A stretch of 64,000 nt of DNA from Geothrix edaphica (GCF_030268045.1 NZ_BSDC01000002.1:596717-660716), one strand, 5' to 3'; shown: positions 43,908-53,680, counted from the first letter of the stretch. Numbers and translations are program-made. The notes: generated by a model not told the origin, from the letters alone.

Positions 43908-44495
43908 CTATTTAGATCTACCGCCACCTTGTTTTATCAACTTTAATGAATTCAACAAAATGCCTGTTGAATTAAATTCCTCTTCACAAAGCAAACCCTC
44001 TGTCTCGGATAGAGTAATAATTGAATAAATTCCAGTATATTCTTTGATTTTATATGTCTTCCATTTCCCCAAATTTTTCTTGCCTAACATCCAGGTATTC
44101 CCAGATCCTATTAATTCAATGGAGCTTGGGTGTTTGAGAAAAGGCGAATCAGAAATCAGATCGCCTTGATTATTGGTCTTAACTTGTTTATCTGTCCATA
44201 TCAAACCATCAACGCATTCAAAGTACTCAATTGGATTATCTGAAAGCGAGCTTCCATCGACAGTCCACGCCACATTAAGTTGTCTGACTATATTTTCACC
44301 ATGCAGCGACTGCTTCACGGCATTCATAGAAACAACCATGCGAGCATGCCCCTTTGTTCCATCGCAATCCCAATACAAGTATATATTTTTGTGATGAGCA
44401 TTTAGTGGTGAATATGGAAAGTTTGAAACGCCCGCACCTCCAATTGAACACCACAAAACAACAATCAGGGCGACAAAATGCCTCATGTTAATCAT
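43908..44495 (-). CDS. Putative periplasmic immunity protein of the RHS toxin, 195 aa
   Basis: A leader (MRHFVALIVVLWCSIGGAG) is followed by about 170 residues of mixed strands with two Cys (WDCDGTKGHARM, YFECVDGLIW) and a third near the end. No family is recognised. GGGAG lies 7-8 bases before ATG 44495, and the start overlaps the RHS stop by 8 bp. Position and coupling fit an immunity protein; the leader fits protection in the periplasm, where a peptidoglycan-directed toxin would act. Both points are inferences. Confidence 0.65.
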   Translation of the reverse strand: MINMRHFVALIVVLWCSIGGAGVSNFPYSPLNAHHKNIYLYWDCDGTKGHARMVVSMNAVKQSLHGENIVRQLNVAWTVDGSSLSDNPIEYFECVDGLIWTDKQVKTNNQGDLISDSPFLKHPSSIELIGSGNTWMLGKKNLGKWKTYKIKEYTGIYSIITLSETEGLLCEEEFNSTGILLNSLKLIKQGGGRSK

Positions 44496-47400
44496 TTTCT
44501 TCTCCCAAAATTGTTATCAGCCGTTTTTCTGGCGTATATTTATTTGGTCCTGTTTCTTTGGTATATACAGTATCAGATCGTTTATCACTAAAACCTAGAT
44601 GGAAGTGTTCAAGGTGTGCTGAATTTCCTGGGTGAAAAATCGCTTGAATGCCGTCACCCAAATATAGACCATCCGTTTTTATTTTTTCATAAACGGCTTT
44701 ATCGACATTTTTCCCATCTTTCATCCAATGACCGTCTTCAGCACCTTTCTTTCCTTCTTCTTCTTTAAGCGCAACATGGTCGGAGCCTTTTGCCCCCTTA
44801 GTAGCTTTGTTTTGAGCCGGGGTCCTCATCCCCCCCACCGACTTCCATGTTGTTCCATCATTGAGATATCCAGCGATGGCTTCTAGTGCGGCTTTTACCT
44901 CCTTCGGAACCTCTTTTGCATATTCAACTTTTGTTTGCGCGCCGCCACCTGTCTTCGTGGAGGGCATCTGGTTATTCGCCGCCTGGCTTGTCCCTACCGG
45001 TGCCGCAACTACACCTGCACCAGGAGCGACTGTCCCACCAACACCAGGGCTTCCGGCAGCCTTATATTGCGCTTGCGTCATAACGATCACGACCTTTTGC
45101 CCGGTATTAGGATCGTGAGCGGTGATAACGACCTGATCAGGTCCTGCCACTATCGTCTTGTTGTTTGTCGAAGCATCCCCTGGCGATCCGGTTGACGTCT
45201 GACTCGCTTCCCGACCGTCCGGATCGGTATGTGTCACCGGGTTGTTGGTGACGTAGTTGTAGAGGTTCCAGGTTTCGGGATCGTCCTTGACCTGGTCGTA
45301 GGCAGGATCCACCTGGGCGAACTTCCCATAGGTTGGGAGGTACATCCGGGCCTGCATGTAAACCGGGCTTCCGTCCTGGTCTTCGTGGTTGGTGTAACGC
45401 CGGATGGATTTGGTCCCGCTCTGGCCGTACCGTTCCCCGAAGGGGAGAGCCTTCTGCCGTCCGATCACCCTGCCCGTGGCATCGGACAATATGCTTGGGC
45501 TGCCCACATAGTCCGACTGGATGTACACGGTGCCCTGCCCGGCCTGTTCCTCCGCCAGTTCCTGGCCGAAGCCGTAGATCATGGTCTTGTTCCAAAGGAA
45601 GGATTCCGGGATCACCACCGTGATTGTGGTGGTCCTGGAGTCGGTTCCCGCGGCGTTGGTCGCGACCAGGGTATAGGACGTGGTGGTGGTGGGGCTCACC
45701 AGGAGGCTGGTTCCCGGTACTGAGGCTCCATTCACGGTGAGGCTTGTCGCCCCTTGGGTGGTCCAGGTGAGGGTGGTGCTTGAGCCCTGGTTGATCTGGC
45801 TGGAGGTCGGCTGGAAACTCACGATCACGGGCTTCTGGGTGACGCTGACCGTGGTTGTGGCAGTCACGGTCCCGGCCAGGTTGCTGGCCGTCAGGGTGTA
45901 AGTGGTGGTCGCCCCGGGGCTCACGCTGGTCGACCCGCTGGCCCCCACGCCCCCGATCCCCTGGTCGATGGACACAGAGGTGGGACTGTTTGTTACGCTC
46001 CAGTTGAGCGTGCTGCTCGACCCCACGTTCACTGCACCAGGATTGGCGCTGAAGGTGATGACGGGCCGGTTGACCACGCTCACCGTCACATCCCGGGATA
46101 CGCTCTTGGTGGCATCCAGGGAGTTGGTGGCCGTTAGCGTGTAGGTGGTTGTGCCGGCGGGCGTGATCCACTGGCTGCCGCTTTGAGCCACCGTGCCCAC
46201 GTTGGTGATGAACACGTTCACCGCGCCCACGCTATTGCTCACGCTCCAGCGCAGGGTCGTCCCAGAGCCCGCAGCGATGGTGGTGGCGTCCGCGGTGAAA
46301 CCGTCGATGTTCGGCACCGTGGGCCGTGGACTTACATAGACCGTGGCCATGGCCGTCCGGCTTACGCTGACGCCGTTTAAGGTGTTTGTCGCAGTCAGTG
46401 TATAGGTCGTAGTGGCGCTCGGGCTCACGGGCCGACTGCTGCCCGACACGGCCCCGATGCCATTGTCCAGGCTCAGGCTCGTGGCCCCACTGACAGTCCA
46501 GAACAGCGTGCTGCCGTCCCCCTGATAGATATTGGCTGGGTTCGCATAGAAGCTGGTGAGGGTGGGGGGCTGCACCACCGTCACAGTCACAATCGCCGTC
46601 ACCGTACCGCCCGCATTGGTGGCGGACAGGGTAAAGGTGGTGGATACGCTTGGATTAACTGCCCGGTTTGTGGTTCCAGTGGCGCTGCCGATTCCATTGT
46701 CCAGGCTCAAACTGGTTGCACCGGTGACCGACCACACAAGGGTGGAACTTGCACCCAGAGCAATGGTGGTGGGCGTGGCGGTGAAGCTGCTGATTACCGG
46801 CTTGGCCACGGCCACCGTGAAGCTGCGGGTCGCAGAACTGCCAATATAACCAGAGATCGCCGCTACCCTGAGGGTCACGGTGTACGTGCCTGCCGTCGTG
46901 TAGGTCTTGATGGGAAAGGCTCCGGTGGCCGTCGTCCCATCCCCAAATGTCCAACTGAAGGAGTACCCGAAATCCGAGGTTCCGGTGAAGGACACCGCCT
47001 GGCCTACGTACAAGGTCGTGCCTACATCCGGACCATCGATGTAGGCGCCCACAGGATCGCCGCCGATCAATGCCTGGGCGGTCTTCAGCCTCTTCTTGGT
47101 GGTACTGGTCGCGGCCAAGGTCCTGGCTTGGACGGTGGTGATGACGGTTGGCGTCTTCACGAAGACGGTGAGGGGCTCCCGATTGAATCCGTACACGGTG
47201 TATTGGATGGAACCATCAGACCTCATCCGCTTGAAGCGCAGCCCTTCCCCATCCAAAAGGTAAGTCGAGGTCGCACCTTCGACGGTTTCACTGATGACCC
47301 GACCTGATGGGTCGTAACTCCAACTCGAAGCTTTCTGTGCTTGATTATTGGGAACTGCAAAGATTGATGAAAGCCGGCCCAATGCATCATAGCTCGCCCC

Positions 47401-50400
47401 AGTCAGGAGGGATCCATTCTGCGTGCCTTGTCCAGCACCTCCTCGCCAACTCCCGGGAATCAGAGCGGCCACAGATTCCGTCAGGCGGTTGCGAGCGTCG
47501 TAAGTCGCCGCATACGCTAAGACCTCATCGGGCTTGGATGAAGGACTCGCCCCAGAAGCTACATAGGTCCAGTCCTCTGCGGCCCGATTTCCCCACCGAT
47601 CATAGGCGAACCACTGGTCCGTCACTTCACCCCAGATGCCTACTACCTTGCTGTGAACTAACCGCTGCAAGCCATCGTAGTCGAAATGATCTGCCCCACG
47701 ATCCGTCATTAGCCCGCCGGGCGTCCAGGCCATGGCATTAGCCTCAGATCCGGTGGGGAATAACCCAGATGTGGGGAGAGCTGTGTAATCAGTCCTTACC
47801 AGATCACCCTTCTCCAAGGTCGAGCTTGTTGAGTTCCCATTACCGTAAATTATTGTCGTCGTGTCAGAGGATCCAGAAACCTGATCATAGGACGCCCTCG
47901 CCCGTAGGCTGCCGTCCAATCTGATGGAACTAGGACGCCCTTGGTCATCACCATCGATCACAGCCAACTGGGGCGCGCGACCACCACCCGAGGGGTAAGT
48001 CAAACTCGTCACTCTCCCAAGGCTATCCAGCGTTTGGGAAACAGTGAATGACTGAATGCCATCAGAAACAGTCTTGGTGGTAGGGCGTGAGACCTCGTCG
48101 TAACCATAGATTTCAGTTAATGTCCCATTCGGCTGGACATCCGTGAACGAACTGAGCCGATGCAGGCTGTCATATCCAAAGGAACGTGAGGAGGTGATAA
48201 CTCCGTCGGTGCTCGAGGTCGTAGCCAGCAGATTGAAATGGTTCAGGGTGGTGGTCATGGTTACGGCCACACCGGTTCCAGAGCCTTTCATTTGAGCGGC
48301 TCTTGGTAACCCGTATATGTTGAAATTTGGCGCACCTGTGTAGGGATCAACCTCGGGATAGGAAGTCAGACCCTCCTCAGGCTCGATTCGCTGGGTCATC
48401 CACCCCATGGCGTTGTAAACATAAGACCGCAATTGCCCACCCTGGTTGGTTTGAAGGAGGTGGCCGTCCTGGTCGTAGGCATAGGTCGATACGTGGCCGT
48501 TCTGATCTACGACCGCCACCTTCTGTCCGAGGAGGTCATAAACCTCGCCGCGACTGTAGCCACGATCATCTGTAAAGGTCGTCCAGATGCCGGTTAAGGG
48601 CACGCCATCCACGGTCTGGGTCCTCCAGGCCGGGTAGGAAGCAAGCCCCGTGGAATCAGTGGGAGTCCGAGAGAGCACATTGCCCTTTGGATCCGTTGTC
48701 TGAACCAACTGGCCACGATCATCGTAGGAATAGGTGGTGTTCCCATAAGGAGTCGCACCAGTCTTAAGCACCGGGCTCATAGCCTTCTTCTGGCCCCACT
48801 CGTCGTACTGGAAGGTCTGAGTTGCCACCTCGGTACCACCCCCTTTAAGGGTGTGAATGGTTTTCACCCGAGCAAATGCATCCAGTTCCGTGAAGATGGT
48901 CATAGCTACACCCTCGGCACTGGTGACCGTCTTTCTCGTCCAGAGCCCGTTCGGATCATAGGTGTAGCTCGTGGTCACGGCTTTGGACGTGCCATAGGCA
49001 TGTGTCTCAGTTTGGAGTCGCCCCCAGTCGTCATAGCTAGAGGTCGTCACAATTCCCAGTGGCTTCTCAGTTTTTTGGGTGACCCGCCCGAACGAGTCGA
49101 ATGCGTCATAGGTGATCCCGGTTCCGGTCGTCTTGTCGAACTGCGAAGCCAAGCGATGAAAGTTGTCATTGGTGTAGGTATAGTCGGTGCCGGCCTTCAC
49201 AGAGGGATCATCCAGATTCGCTGGAGCCAACCCATTGGGCCCCGAAAGGGTCTTAGTCACTGAACCAACTAGGGGAAGTAGCAGGCCATTAGGCCCTGCT
49301 ACCTGATAATCCCTGGTCTCGGTGGCGGTATACCCGCCACGCTGGGCTGATACCTGTGTAAGAAGGCCTTGGGTTGACCCGCTAGTGGAATAGGTATTGG
49401 TGGTGATCCCAAAGTCGGCGCTTGCCTGAGGACTGAGGGACACGGCCAAGGACGAGGTATCCACGCTTGAAACATACCGAGCAGCACCAGAACCACTCGG
49501 GACTTGTAAGGTCTTGTGATCCTGGGAGATCTGCAAGGCCAACAGTGCCGAGTTCCAACTCCGTTGGATGGTGCCCGTACGATGCACGCCAGAACTGGGA
49601 AGGCTTACAGTTCCACTCCACGAAGCAGTCTGGTTTGGGTCAACGGTACTGAGGCTGCCAGACCAAGGTAGAGCGTACTCATCGGTCTGGGTCGGGCCCC
49701 AATCGTCCCTGGCACCCGGGACATTTGGCAGTCCTGCAATTTGAACACGGCTCGGAAGTTTATCCGTATCCGTCTTAACTCGCAGAGGGGTCGCAGTCAG
49801 AGGTTGGGCAACGCTTAGGCTTCCGCTGGGATTGGCCCAACTCCGCACATCCCAACCGTCGAAAACCGTCACCGAATCCCGGATATAGCTGGTGGAGGCG
49901 GGATCGAAATTGGGTGGGAAGGCCCAAGAACTCGTGGAAAGGTCCGTGGGTCCACCAACCCCGTGAATGGATTCTTTGGCCAGGATGGCTGAGGTGGCAA
50001 ATAAGAAGGCCTGGGGAGAGGATGCGTTCTGTCTAATATCCGCCGTGGCCGAAGGGTGGATGAGGTGAACCCCTCGATACTTAGACGTAGAGCCCGGTGA
50101 ACTGGTCGGGTACTTTAGAACCCAAGTCTCATGGGCTGTATTAACCCAAGTGTAAGGCCCTCCACCCCCCGGCTGAGAGATGGTGGGGCTTTTCCTCACG
50201 ATCAGGAAGGTTTCTCCAGTGACGCCATCAGTCCGGCACACGCGCCACGCGGCGGAACCTTGCGTAGGATTGGGCTTTTCATTTGCCACAATCTGGGTCA
50301 TGGGTATGCCTGGACGGTAGCCCACCCAAAGACTTCCAGAAAAAGCAGCCGATGAGAGATTAAGACCATCCCCTATGGTGATCGATTCAGTCAGCCCATT

Positions 50401-51615
50401 TGGATGATTGATCGTGTGCAGGTACATGCATGGAGACGGCAACATGCATTCAATGAATTGGGTTGGGTCATAAGGATCTTGGCACTTGGAGTCCTGGGAC
50501 GTTTCTGTTTGCCAGGTCCAGGAGGTGGCCGCAACCTCGCCGTTGTCTGCAGTCTCGGTGAGGGAAGTGGGAGTAAATCCTCTCTCACCATTCGACGATG
50601 CACCGCGTAATCCGGGACCAGGGTAAACCCATGCTTGACCAAGGCGGGCCAGCCCACCCATCACCACCTTTGGAAGTCCAAAGGGATTCGTCACCGTCAA
50701 GGTCGAGTTATTTGCCTGCTGTACCTGGAAGTCCCATGAACCAAAGGGCGACATGGCCGAGCCCGTTTTGAGGACCATGGTCAGGGTATTTCCCGGATTC
50801 AAAATATCTTGAAGTGTATAAGTTGTTTGGAGATTGGCGGGATCAGAAGCCACAACGAACGACACGTGGTCGCCAAAGCGGTTGGTGAATTCTGCCGAAA
50901 GGCCGTCTTTGGTCCACACCGCCAGGCCTCCGTCCAGAACAACCTGGCGTTTGGCGACCTTATATGTGGTGTAAGTGCCATCGAGCCTGTTATGAGGAAT
51001 CTTGACGATCCAGTCCGATTGGATGTACCACTTCGTTCCGTCTGCACTTGGCTGTTTGGCGACGATCTCGAACATGGGAGGAACACTGTCATCGCCACCA
51101 TTGGCAGTGAAGTACGCGTTGGCATCAGCAGAACCAAGATCCACACCTCTTGCGGTCATCCAGGCCTGGAACGTCTCGTCTGAAGGAATGCCGCCTGTCG
51201 GGACAGCTGCACGGAGGAATTCGTACTTGGCTCCAAGGACAAGGGCTCGTGTATTGGCTCCGATCCCGTACGAAATATCAAATGACGCAGGCCAAACTAC
51301 CGGAAGATATGCCCCACCGACCCTGGATTGCATCGGGTCCATGCTGTCGTAGGTCCATTTAAATCCAGCAGGGATCCGCCCAGGTAGTGTCGGACCAAGG
51401 GGTACCGACAGGTTAATAGACCCCGACACTGCATCCACGCTGCCCAGGGTCATGGATATGGAGTAGCTGGCAGACGGAGTGGAACTTCCTGAGGCGTCTG
51501 CCGAACTTGAAATATCTTGAGCCCTCATTGGAGACCAAATCCCAATCGCCATTCCTAGGGCGCCAACGAGTAAGGCTCTTCGCAACATTGGCCGCATCGT
51601 TTCCAGCACGATCAT
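44488..51615 (-). CDS. RHS/YD-repeat polymorphic toxin with PKD and Ig-like insert and M15-like tip
   Basis: A 2375-residue secreted protein. ATG 51615 has GGAG 8 bases upstream and yields a leader ending at SPMRAQ. An N-terminal module (to about 830) precedes YD repeats (YDxxGR type, about 830-1490). A PKD domain (about 1518-1595, FSWTFGDGTT) and five Ig-like repeats (about 1600-2004) are inserted before the RHS core (about 2010-2135: YVGSPSILSDATGRVIG, RMYLPTYGKFAQVDP, NLYNYVTNNPVTHTDPDG). The variable tip (about 2215-2375) has SVGGMRTPAQNKA, GSDHV and HLEHFHLGF, resembling M15-type zinc D,D-peptidases. It probably delivers a wall-acting toxin to competitors. Confidence 0.85.
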   Translation of the reverse strand: MIVLETMRPMLRRALLVGALGMAIGIWSPMRAQDISSSADASGSSTPSASYSISMTLGSVDAVSGSINLSVPLGPTLPGRIPAGFKWTYDSMDPMQSRVGGAYLPVVWPASFDISYGIGANTRALVLGAKYEFLRAAVPTGGIPSDETFQAWMTARGVDLGSADANAYFTANGGDDSVPPMFEIVAKQPSADGTKWYIQSDWIVKIPHNRLDGTYTTYKVAKRQVVLDGGLAVWTKDGLSAEFTNRFGDHVSFVVASDPANLQTTYTLQDILNPGNTLTMVLKTGSAMSPFGSWDFQVQQANNSTLTVTNPFGLPKVVMGGLARLGQAWVYPGPGLRGASSNGERGFTPTSLTETADNGEVAATSWTWQTETSQDSKCQDPYDPTQFIECMLPSPCMYLHTINHPNGLTESITIGDGLNLSSAAFSGSLWVGYRPGIPMTQIVANEKPNPTQGSAAWRVCRTDGVTGETFLIVRKSPTISQPGGGGPYTWVNTAHETWVLKYPTSSPGSTSKYRGVHLIHPSATADIRQNASSPQAFLFATSAILAKESIHGVGGPTDLSTSSWAFPPNFDPASTSYIRDSVTVFDGWDVRSWANPSGSLSVAQPLTATPLRVKTDTDKLPSRVQIAGLPNVPGARDDWGPTQTDEYALPWSGSLSTVDPNQTASWSGTVSLPSSGVHRTGTIQRSWNSALLALQISQDHKTLQVPSGSGAARYVSSVDTSSLAVSLSPQASADFGITTNTYSTSGSTQGLLTQVSAQRGGYTATETRDYQVAGPNGLLLPLVGSVTKTLSGPNGLAPANLDDPSVKAGTDYTYTNDNFHRLASQFDKTTGTGITYDAFDSFGRVTQKTEKPLGIVTTSSYDDWGRLQTETHAYGTSKAVTTSYTYDPNGLWTRKTVTSAEGVAMTIFTELDAFARVKTIHTLKGGGTEVATQTFQYDEWGQKKAMSPVLKTGATPYGNTTYSYDDRGQLVQTTDPKGNVLSRTPTDSTGLASYPAWRTQTVDGVPLTGIWTTFTDDRGYSRGEVYDLLGQKVAVVDQNGHVSTYAYDQDGHLLQTNQGGQLRSYVYNAMGWMTQRIEPEEGLTSYPEVDPYTGAPNFNIYGLPRAAQMKGSGTGVAVTMTTTLNHFNLLATTSSTDGVITSSRSFGYDSLHRLSSFTDVQPNGTLTEIYGYDEVSRPTTKTVSDGIQSFTVSQTLDSLGRVTSLTYPSGGGRAPQLAVIDGDDQGRPSSIRLDGSLRARASYDQVSGSSDTTTIIYGNGNSTSSTLEKGDLVRTDYTALPTSGLFPTGSEANAMAWTPGGLMTDRGADHFDYDGLQRLVHSKVVGIWGEVTDQWFAYDRWGNRAAEDWTYVASGASPSSKPDEVLAYAATYDARNRLTESVAALIPGSWRGGAGQGTQNGSLLTGASYDALGRLSSIFAVPNNQAQKASSWSYDPSGRVISETVEGATSTYLLDGEGLRFKRMRSDGSIQYTVYGFNREPLTVFVKTPTVITTVQARTLAATSTTKKRLKTAQALIGGDPVGAYIDGPDVGTTLYVGQAVSFTGTSDFGYSFSWTFGDGTTATGAFPIKTYTTAGTYTVTLRVAAISGYIGSSATRSFTVAVAKPVISSFTATPTTIALGASSTLVWSVTGATSLSLDNGIGSATGTTNRAVNPSVSTTFTLSATNAGGTVTAIVTVTVVQPPTLTSFYANPANIYQGDGSTLFWTVSGATSLSLDNGIGAVSGSSRPVSPSATTTYTLTATNTLNGVSVSRTAMATVYVSPRPTVPNIDGFTADATTIAAGSGTTLRWSVSNSVGAVNVFITNVGTVAQSGSQWITPAGTTTYTLTATNSLDATKSVSRDVTVSVVNRPVITFSANPGAVNVGSSSTLNWSVTNSPTSVSIDQGIGGVGASGSTSVSPGATTTYTLTASNLAGTVTATTTVSVTQKPVIVSFQPTSSQINQGSSTTLTWTTQGATSLTVNGASVPGTSLLVSPTTTTSYTLVATNAAGTDSRTTTITVVIPESFLWNKTMIYGFGQELAEEQAGQGTVYIQSDYVGSPSILSDATGRVIGRQKALPFGERYGQSGTKSIRRYTNHEDQDGSPVYMQARMYLPTYGKFAQVDPAYDQVKDDPETWNLYNYVTNNPVTHTDPDGREASQTSTGSPGDASTNNKTIVAGPDQVVITAHDPNTGQKVVIVMTQAQYKAAGSPGVGGTVAPGAGVVAAPVGTSQAANNQMPSTKTGGGAQTKVEYAKEVPKEVKAALEAIAGYLNDGTTWKSVGGMRTPAQNKATKGAKGSDHVALKEEEGKKGAEDGHWMKDGKNVDKAVYEKIKTDGLYLGDGIQAIFHPGNSAHLEHFHLGFSDKRSDTVYTKETGPNKYTPEKRLITILGEEND

Positions 51616-52170
51616 CGTCTTGGCTCCATCATTGTTGACGCAACATCCCCAAAACTTGCAGCGAAGGATTAACTTCAAAAACTTTTGAAATCCTAGCCGC
51701 AACTCTGAATTCGACATCCAAATCCTGCGAACGGTGTCATTTCACTTCCCAAGCGGTAGCGCTTGAGTCTTATTTTAAATAAAAATTCCGAGTTCTAATT
51801 AGGTAGAGTGAACCATTAGGTACCCCCACCACCGGCCCAATTCGCGGCCCCCGGATACTTGGTGGACTCCGGATCTGCCAAGACCGGGTGGGGTTGGGCG
51901 ATGCCGGTCCGATTTCGCCTGGACCTTGGTCCACGGAGCGTATGGATTCCGGCCCAACCGGGGTTATACGCGGGTTGATACTCGCCCAACCAATGCTCTG
52001 GTTACCCACCTGGTTCACAGCACCATAGGCCCTGAAAGATAGGTTTGACGCGGGGATCCGCAGTTCGCGGCGTGCCAGGACTGCGAGGCGTCGTGATTAT
52101 CAAGGTAGGGGAGAGCAGAGCCTCCCCATCTCCTTGGGTAGATCGCCCAAGCAGCCTGGAGGACCGAATC
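51616..52170. other. 555-bp intergenic region between the RHS gene and the recombinase
   Basis: No gene is supported here. The segment must hold the leftward RHS promoter and the rightward recombinase promoter. It includes an AT-rich stretch (51770-51800, TTTTAAATAAAAATTC) and, further right, GC-rich short repeats such as CGCCCAACC and the small palindrome GGACCTTGGTCC. No attI or attC-like site was seen. Confidence 0.5.
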
Positions 52171-52908
52171 ATGGCCATTTCGCAGCCCATCACCCCCAAG
52201 AAGGACCTGACGCCCAAGGCCCCCAACGCAACCCCTGACAAGCGGACTCCCCTGCTGCTGGTGACCAAGCCCGGGAAGAAGGTCGAGATCTCCTACTACC
52301 TCTTCGAGGGGAGCGAGGACATCAAGGACAACCGGCTCGCCCGCATTGTGGCCACGAAGGCGGCCAATCGGGTGCTGAAGTACCCCAACCTTCAACAGCA
52401 GACCATGGTCAGAGCGATGCATTACTTGGGTTTGCGCCGATTCGAGGCATATGAACTTCGCTGGGACAGGTACGACGAGCGGACTCAGACCTACACGGTC
52501 GAAGGGAAGGGTGGGAAGGTTGAGACCCTCCCGGTCATCGAGGAAATGAGTGAATGGTTCGCCCGGCTTCCCCGTATGGGTCGATACATGTGCCCCAGAA
52601 AAAACCACGACACCCCCCACGGGGAGAAATACACGGACCATGTGGTGAAGCAGGCCGCTGCCGCGATGGGCTTCATGGACTGGAGCCATCATCGGCTCCG
52701 GGGCTCATTGGCCACAAACCTCCTGAATCGTGGCGTCCCACTGGTTCAGGTCTCGGCCATCATGCGACATAGCTCACAGCAGACTACGGCCCAGTACTAC
52801 TACGAGCAGGACCTGAAGAACATGCGGGCTGCGATGGAGAAGGCCCGTCCACAGCCGGGTCCAGAGCCGAGTAGCAATGTGCAGGTGCTGAAGGTTCAGG
52901 CGGGGTGA
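52171..52908 (+). CDS. Small tyrosine recombinase (catalytic domain, no classic core-binding domain)
   Basis: A 245-residue tyrosine recombinase. The catalytic residues are all present: Arg89 in LGLRRFEAYELRW, Lys116 in GKGGKVETLP, His174-x-x-Arg177 in HHRLRG, His200 in IMRHSSQQTT and Tyr at 209-211 in AQYYYEQDL. Only about 65 residues precede the catalytic domain, too few for the usual SAM-like core-binding domain of about 90-100, and the extra helix of integron IntI proteins is not evident. GGAGG is 8 bases before the ATG. It is probably the integrase of the island rather than of the cassette array. It converges on the last cassette gene. Confidence 0.8.
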   Translation: MAISQPITPKKDLTPKAPNATPDKRTPLLLVTKPGKKVEISYYLFEGSEDIKDNRLARIVATKAANRVLKYPNLQQQTMVRAMHYLGLRRFEAYELRWDRYDERTQTYTVEGKGGKVETLPVIEEMSEWFARLPRMGRYMCPRKNHDTPHGEKYTDHVVKQAAAAMGFMDWSHHRLRGSLATNLLNRGVPLVQVSAIMRHSSQQTTAQYYYEQDLKNMRAAMEKARPQPGPEPSSNVQVLKVQAG

Positions 52909-52937
52909 GCATCCGAGCCTGGCTTGGCTGGCTGAAC

Positions 52938-53186
52938 TTACTTTTTCTTCCCGCCAAATCTTTGCGATAGCGCCGACCCGGCGGCGCTTTTACTGGCAGC
53001 ACTCGTTCGGCCATCCCGTAGCGTTTTGGATGCAGCTGTCGCCGCCTTGGATGATGTCGCCTTTGATGGGTCTGCTTGAGACAAAGCGCTACCGGCTGCA
53101 GCTTTGGAGGCCTTCCCCGTAGAAGAGCTTCTCAGGACGGAAGAAGCCTTGGCGGCAACAGGGTGGCTCGTAACCTTTTTCGTCAT
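52938..53186 (-). CDS. Small Ala/Ser/Lys-rich cassette protein with internal duplication, 82 aa
   Basis: The protein consists of two similar halves, each ending in ASKxAAGSALSQ (residues about 26-37 and 62-73), preceded by KASSVLR/AASKTLRD segments, with a basic tail (RFGGKKK). Small proteins of this composition recur in cassettes and accessory DNA, but the function is unknown. It is the array-distal gene of the leftward array and lacks an attC at its 3' end, where the recombinase gene now lies 29 bp away. AGGAGG precedes the ATG. Confidence 0.65.
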   Translation of the reverse strand: MTKKVTSHPVAAKASSVLRSSSTGKASKAAAGSALSQADPSKATSSKAATAASKTLRDGRTSAASKSAAGSALSQRFGGKKK

Positions 53187-53204
53187 ACATCCTCCTATAG
53201 ACTC

Positions 53205-53277
53205 CTGGAACGAAGAGATAGCACGGAGTTAAGAGCGTGGAATGCGGGCGGGGGCCAAGTTGAGCGGAGGGTTAGGC
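53205..53277 (-). repeat. attC-L5, partial
   Basis: The right half is intact: GTTAGGC at 53271-53277, then the L'' segment with TCAAC and a CCCCCGCCCGCATT-like arm in reverse orientation. The left half has lost the paired arm and its core site, so the site is about 50 bp shorter than its relatives. Confidence 0.6.
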
Positions 53278-53284
53278 TGCAGCC

Positions 53285-53680
53285 TCAGTCGAATTTGATG
53301 GTCTTCTTGATTTGGGCCAGTTTCTCGGAGTCGGAGGCCTTCTTTGCCTCTTCCTCTGCGCGCTCCTGCTGTCTTTGAGCGTGGTACTTTGCGTAGGCGG
53401 CGTTCGTTTCTGCGATCACTTTCTTCAGTTCTGGAATGTGGTCTCTCTCCAACTCATCTGGAACGCACTCAATGGTTAGCGAATTCCCAGACACATGTGC
53501 GCGGCGCTTCCTCATGTAGAAGTGCTGAGACCATCTCTGATTGAAGTATTGAGCCCACTCTGACGGTGCCGCACCGGACAGATCAATCAGCATCCGGAAG
53601 ATCGGGGAGCCTTGCTCGACAGGGCGTGATGCTTTCTCATCAAATCCAGTCATTTTTATATCAAGAAAGTCCTTGGACAT
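53285..53680 (-). CDS. Cassette-encoded hypothetical protein, 131 aa
   Basis: A cytoplasmic protein with a folded N-terminal half (KDFLDIKMTGFDEKASRPVE, PSEWAQYFNQRWSQHFYMRK) and a charged, helical C-terminus (YHAQRQQERAEEEAKKASD) likely to be a coiled coil. No family is recognised. AGGAGGT lies before ATG 53680. The gene fills the interval between attC-L4 (start side) and attC-L5 (end side), the standard layout of an integron cassette. Codon use is less GC-biased than the host. Confidence 0.7.
   Translation of the reverse strand: MSKDFLDIKMTGFDEKASRPVEQGSPIFRMLIDLSGAAPSEWAQYFNQRWSQHFYMRKRRAHVSGNSLTIECVPDELERDHIPELKKVIAETNAAYAKYHAQRQQERAEEEAKKASDSEKLAQIKKTIKFD

Noticed and set aside
52171..52908. 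Recombinase as the integron integrase IntI of the cassette arrays
   Set aside because: It is about 80 residues shorter than IntI, lacks the IntI-specific insert, and lies at the distal end of the array.
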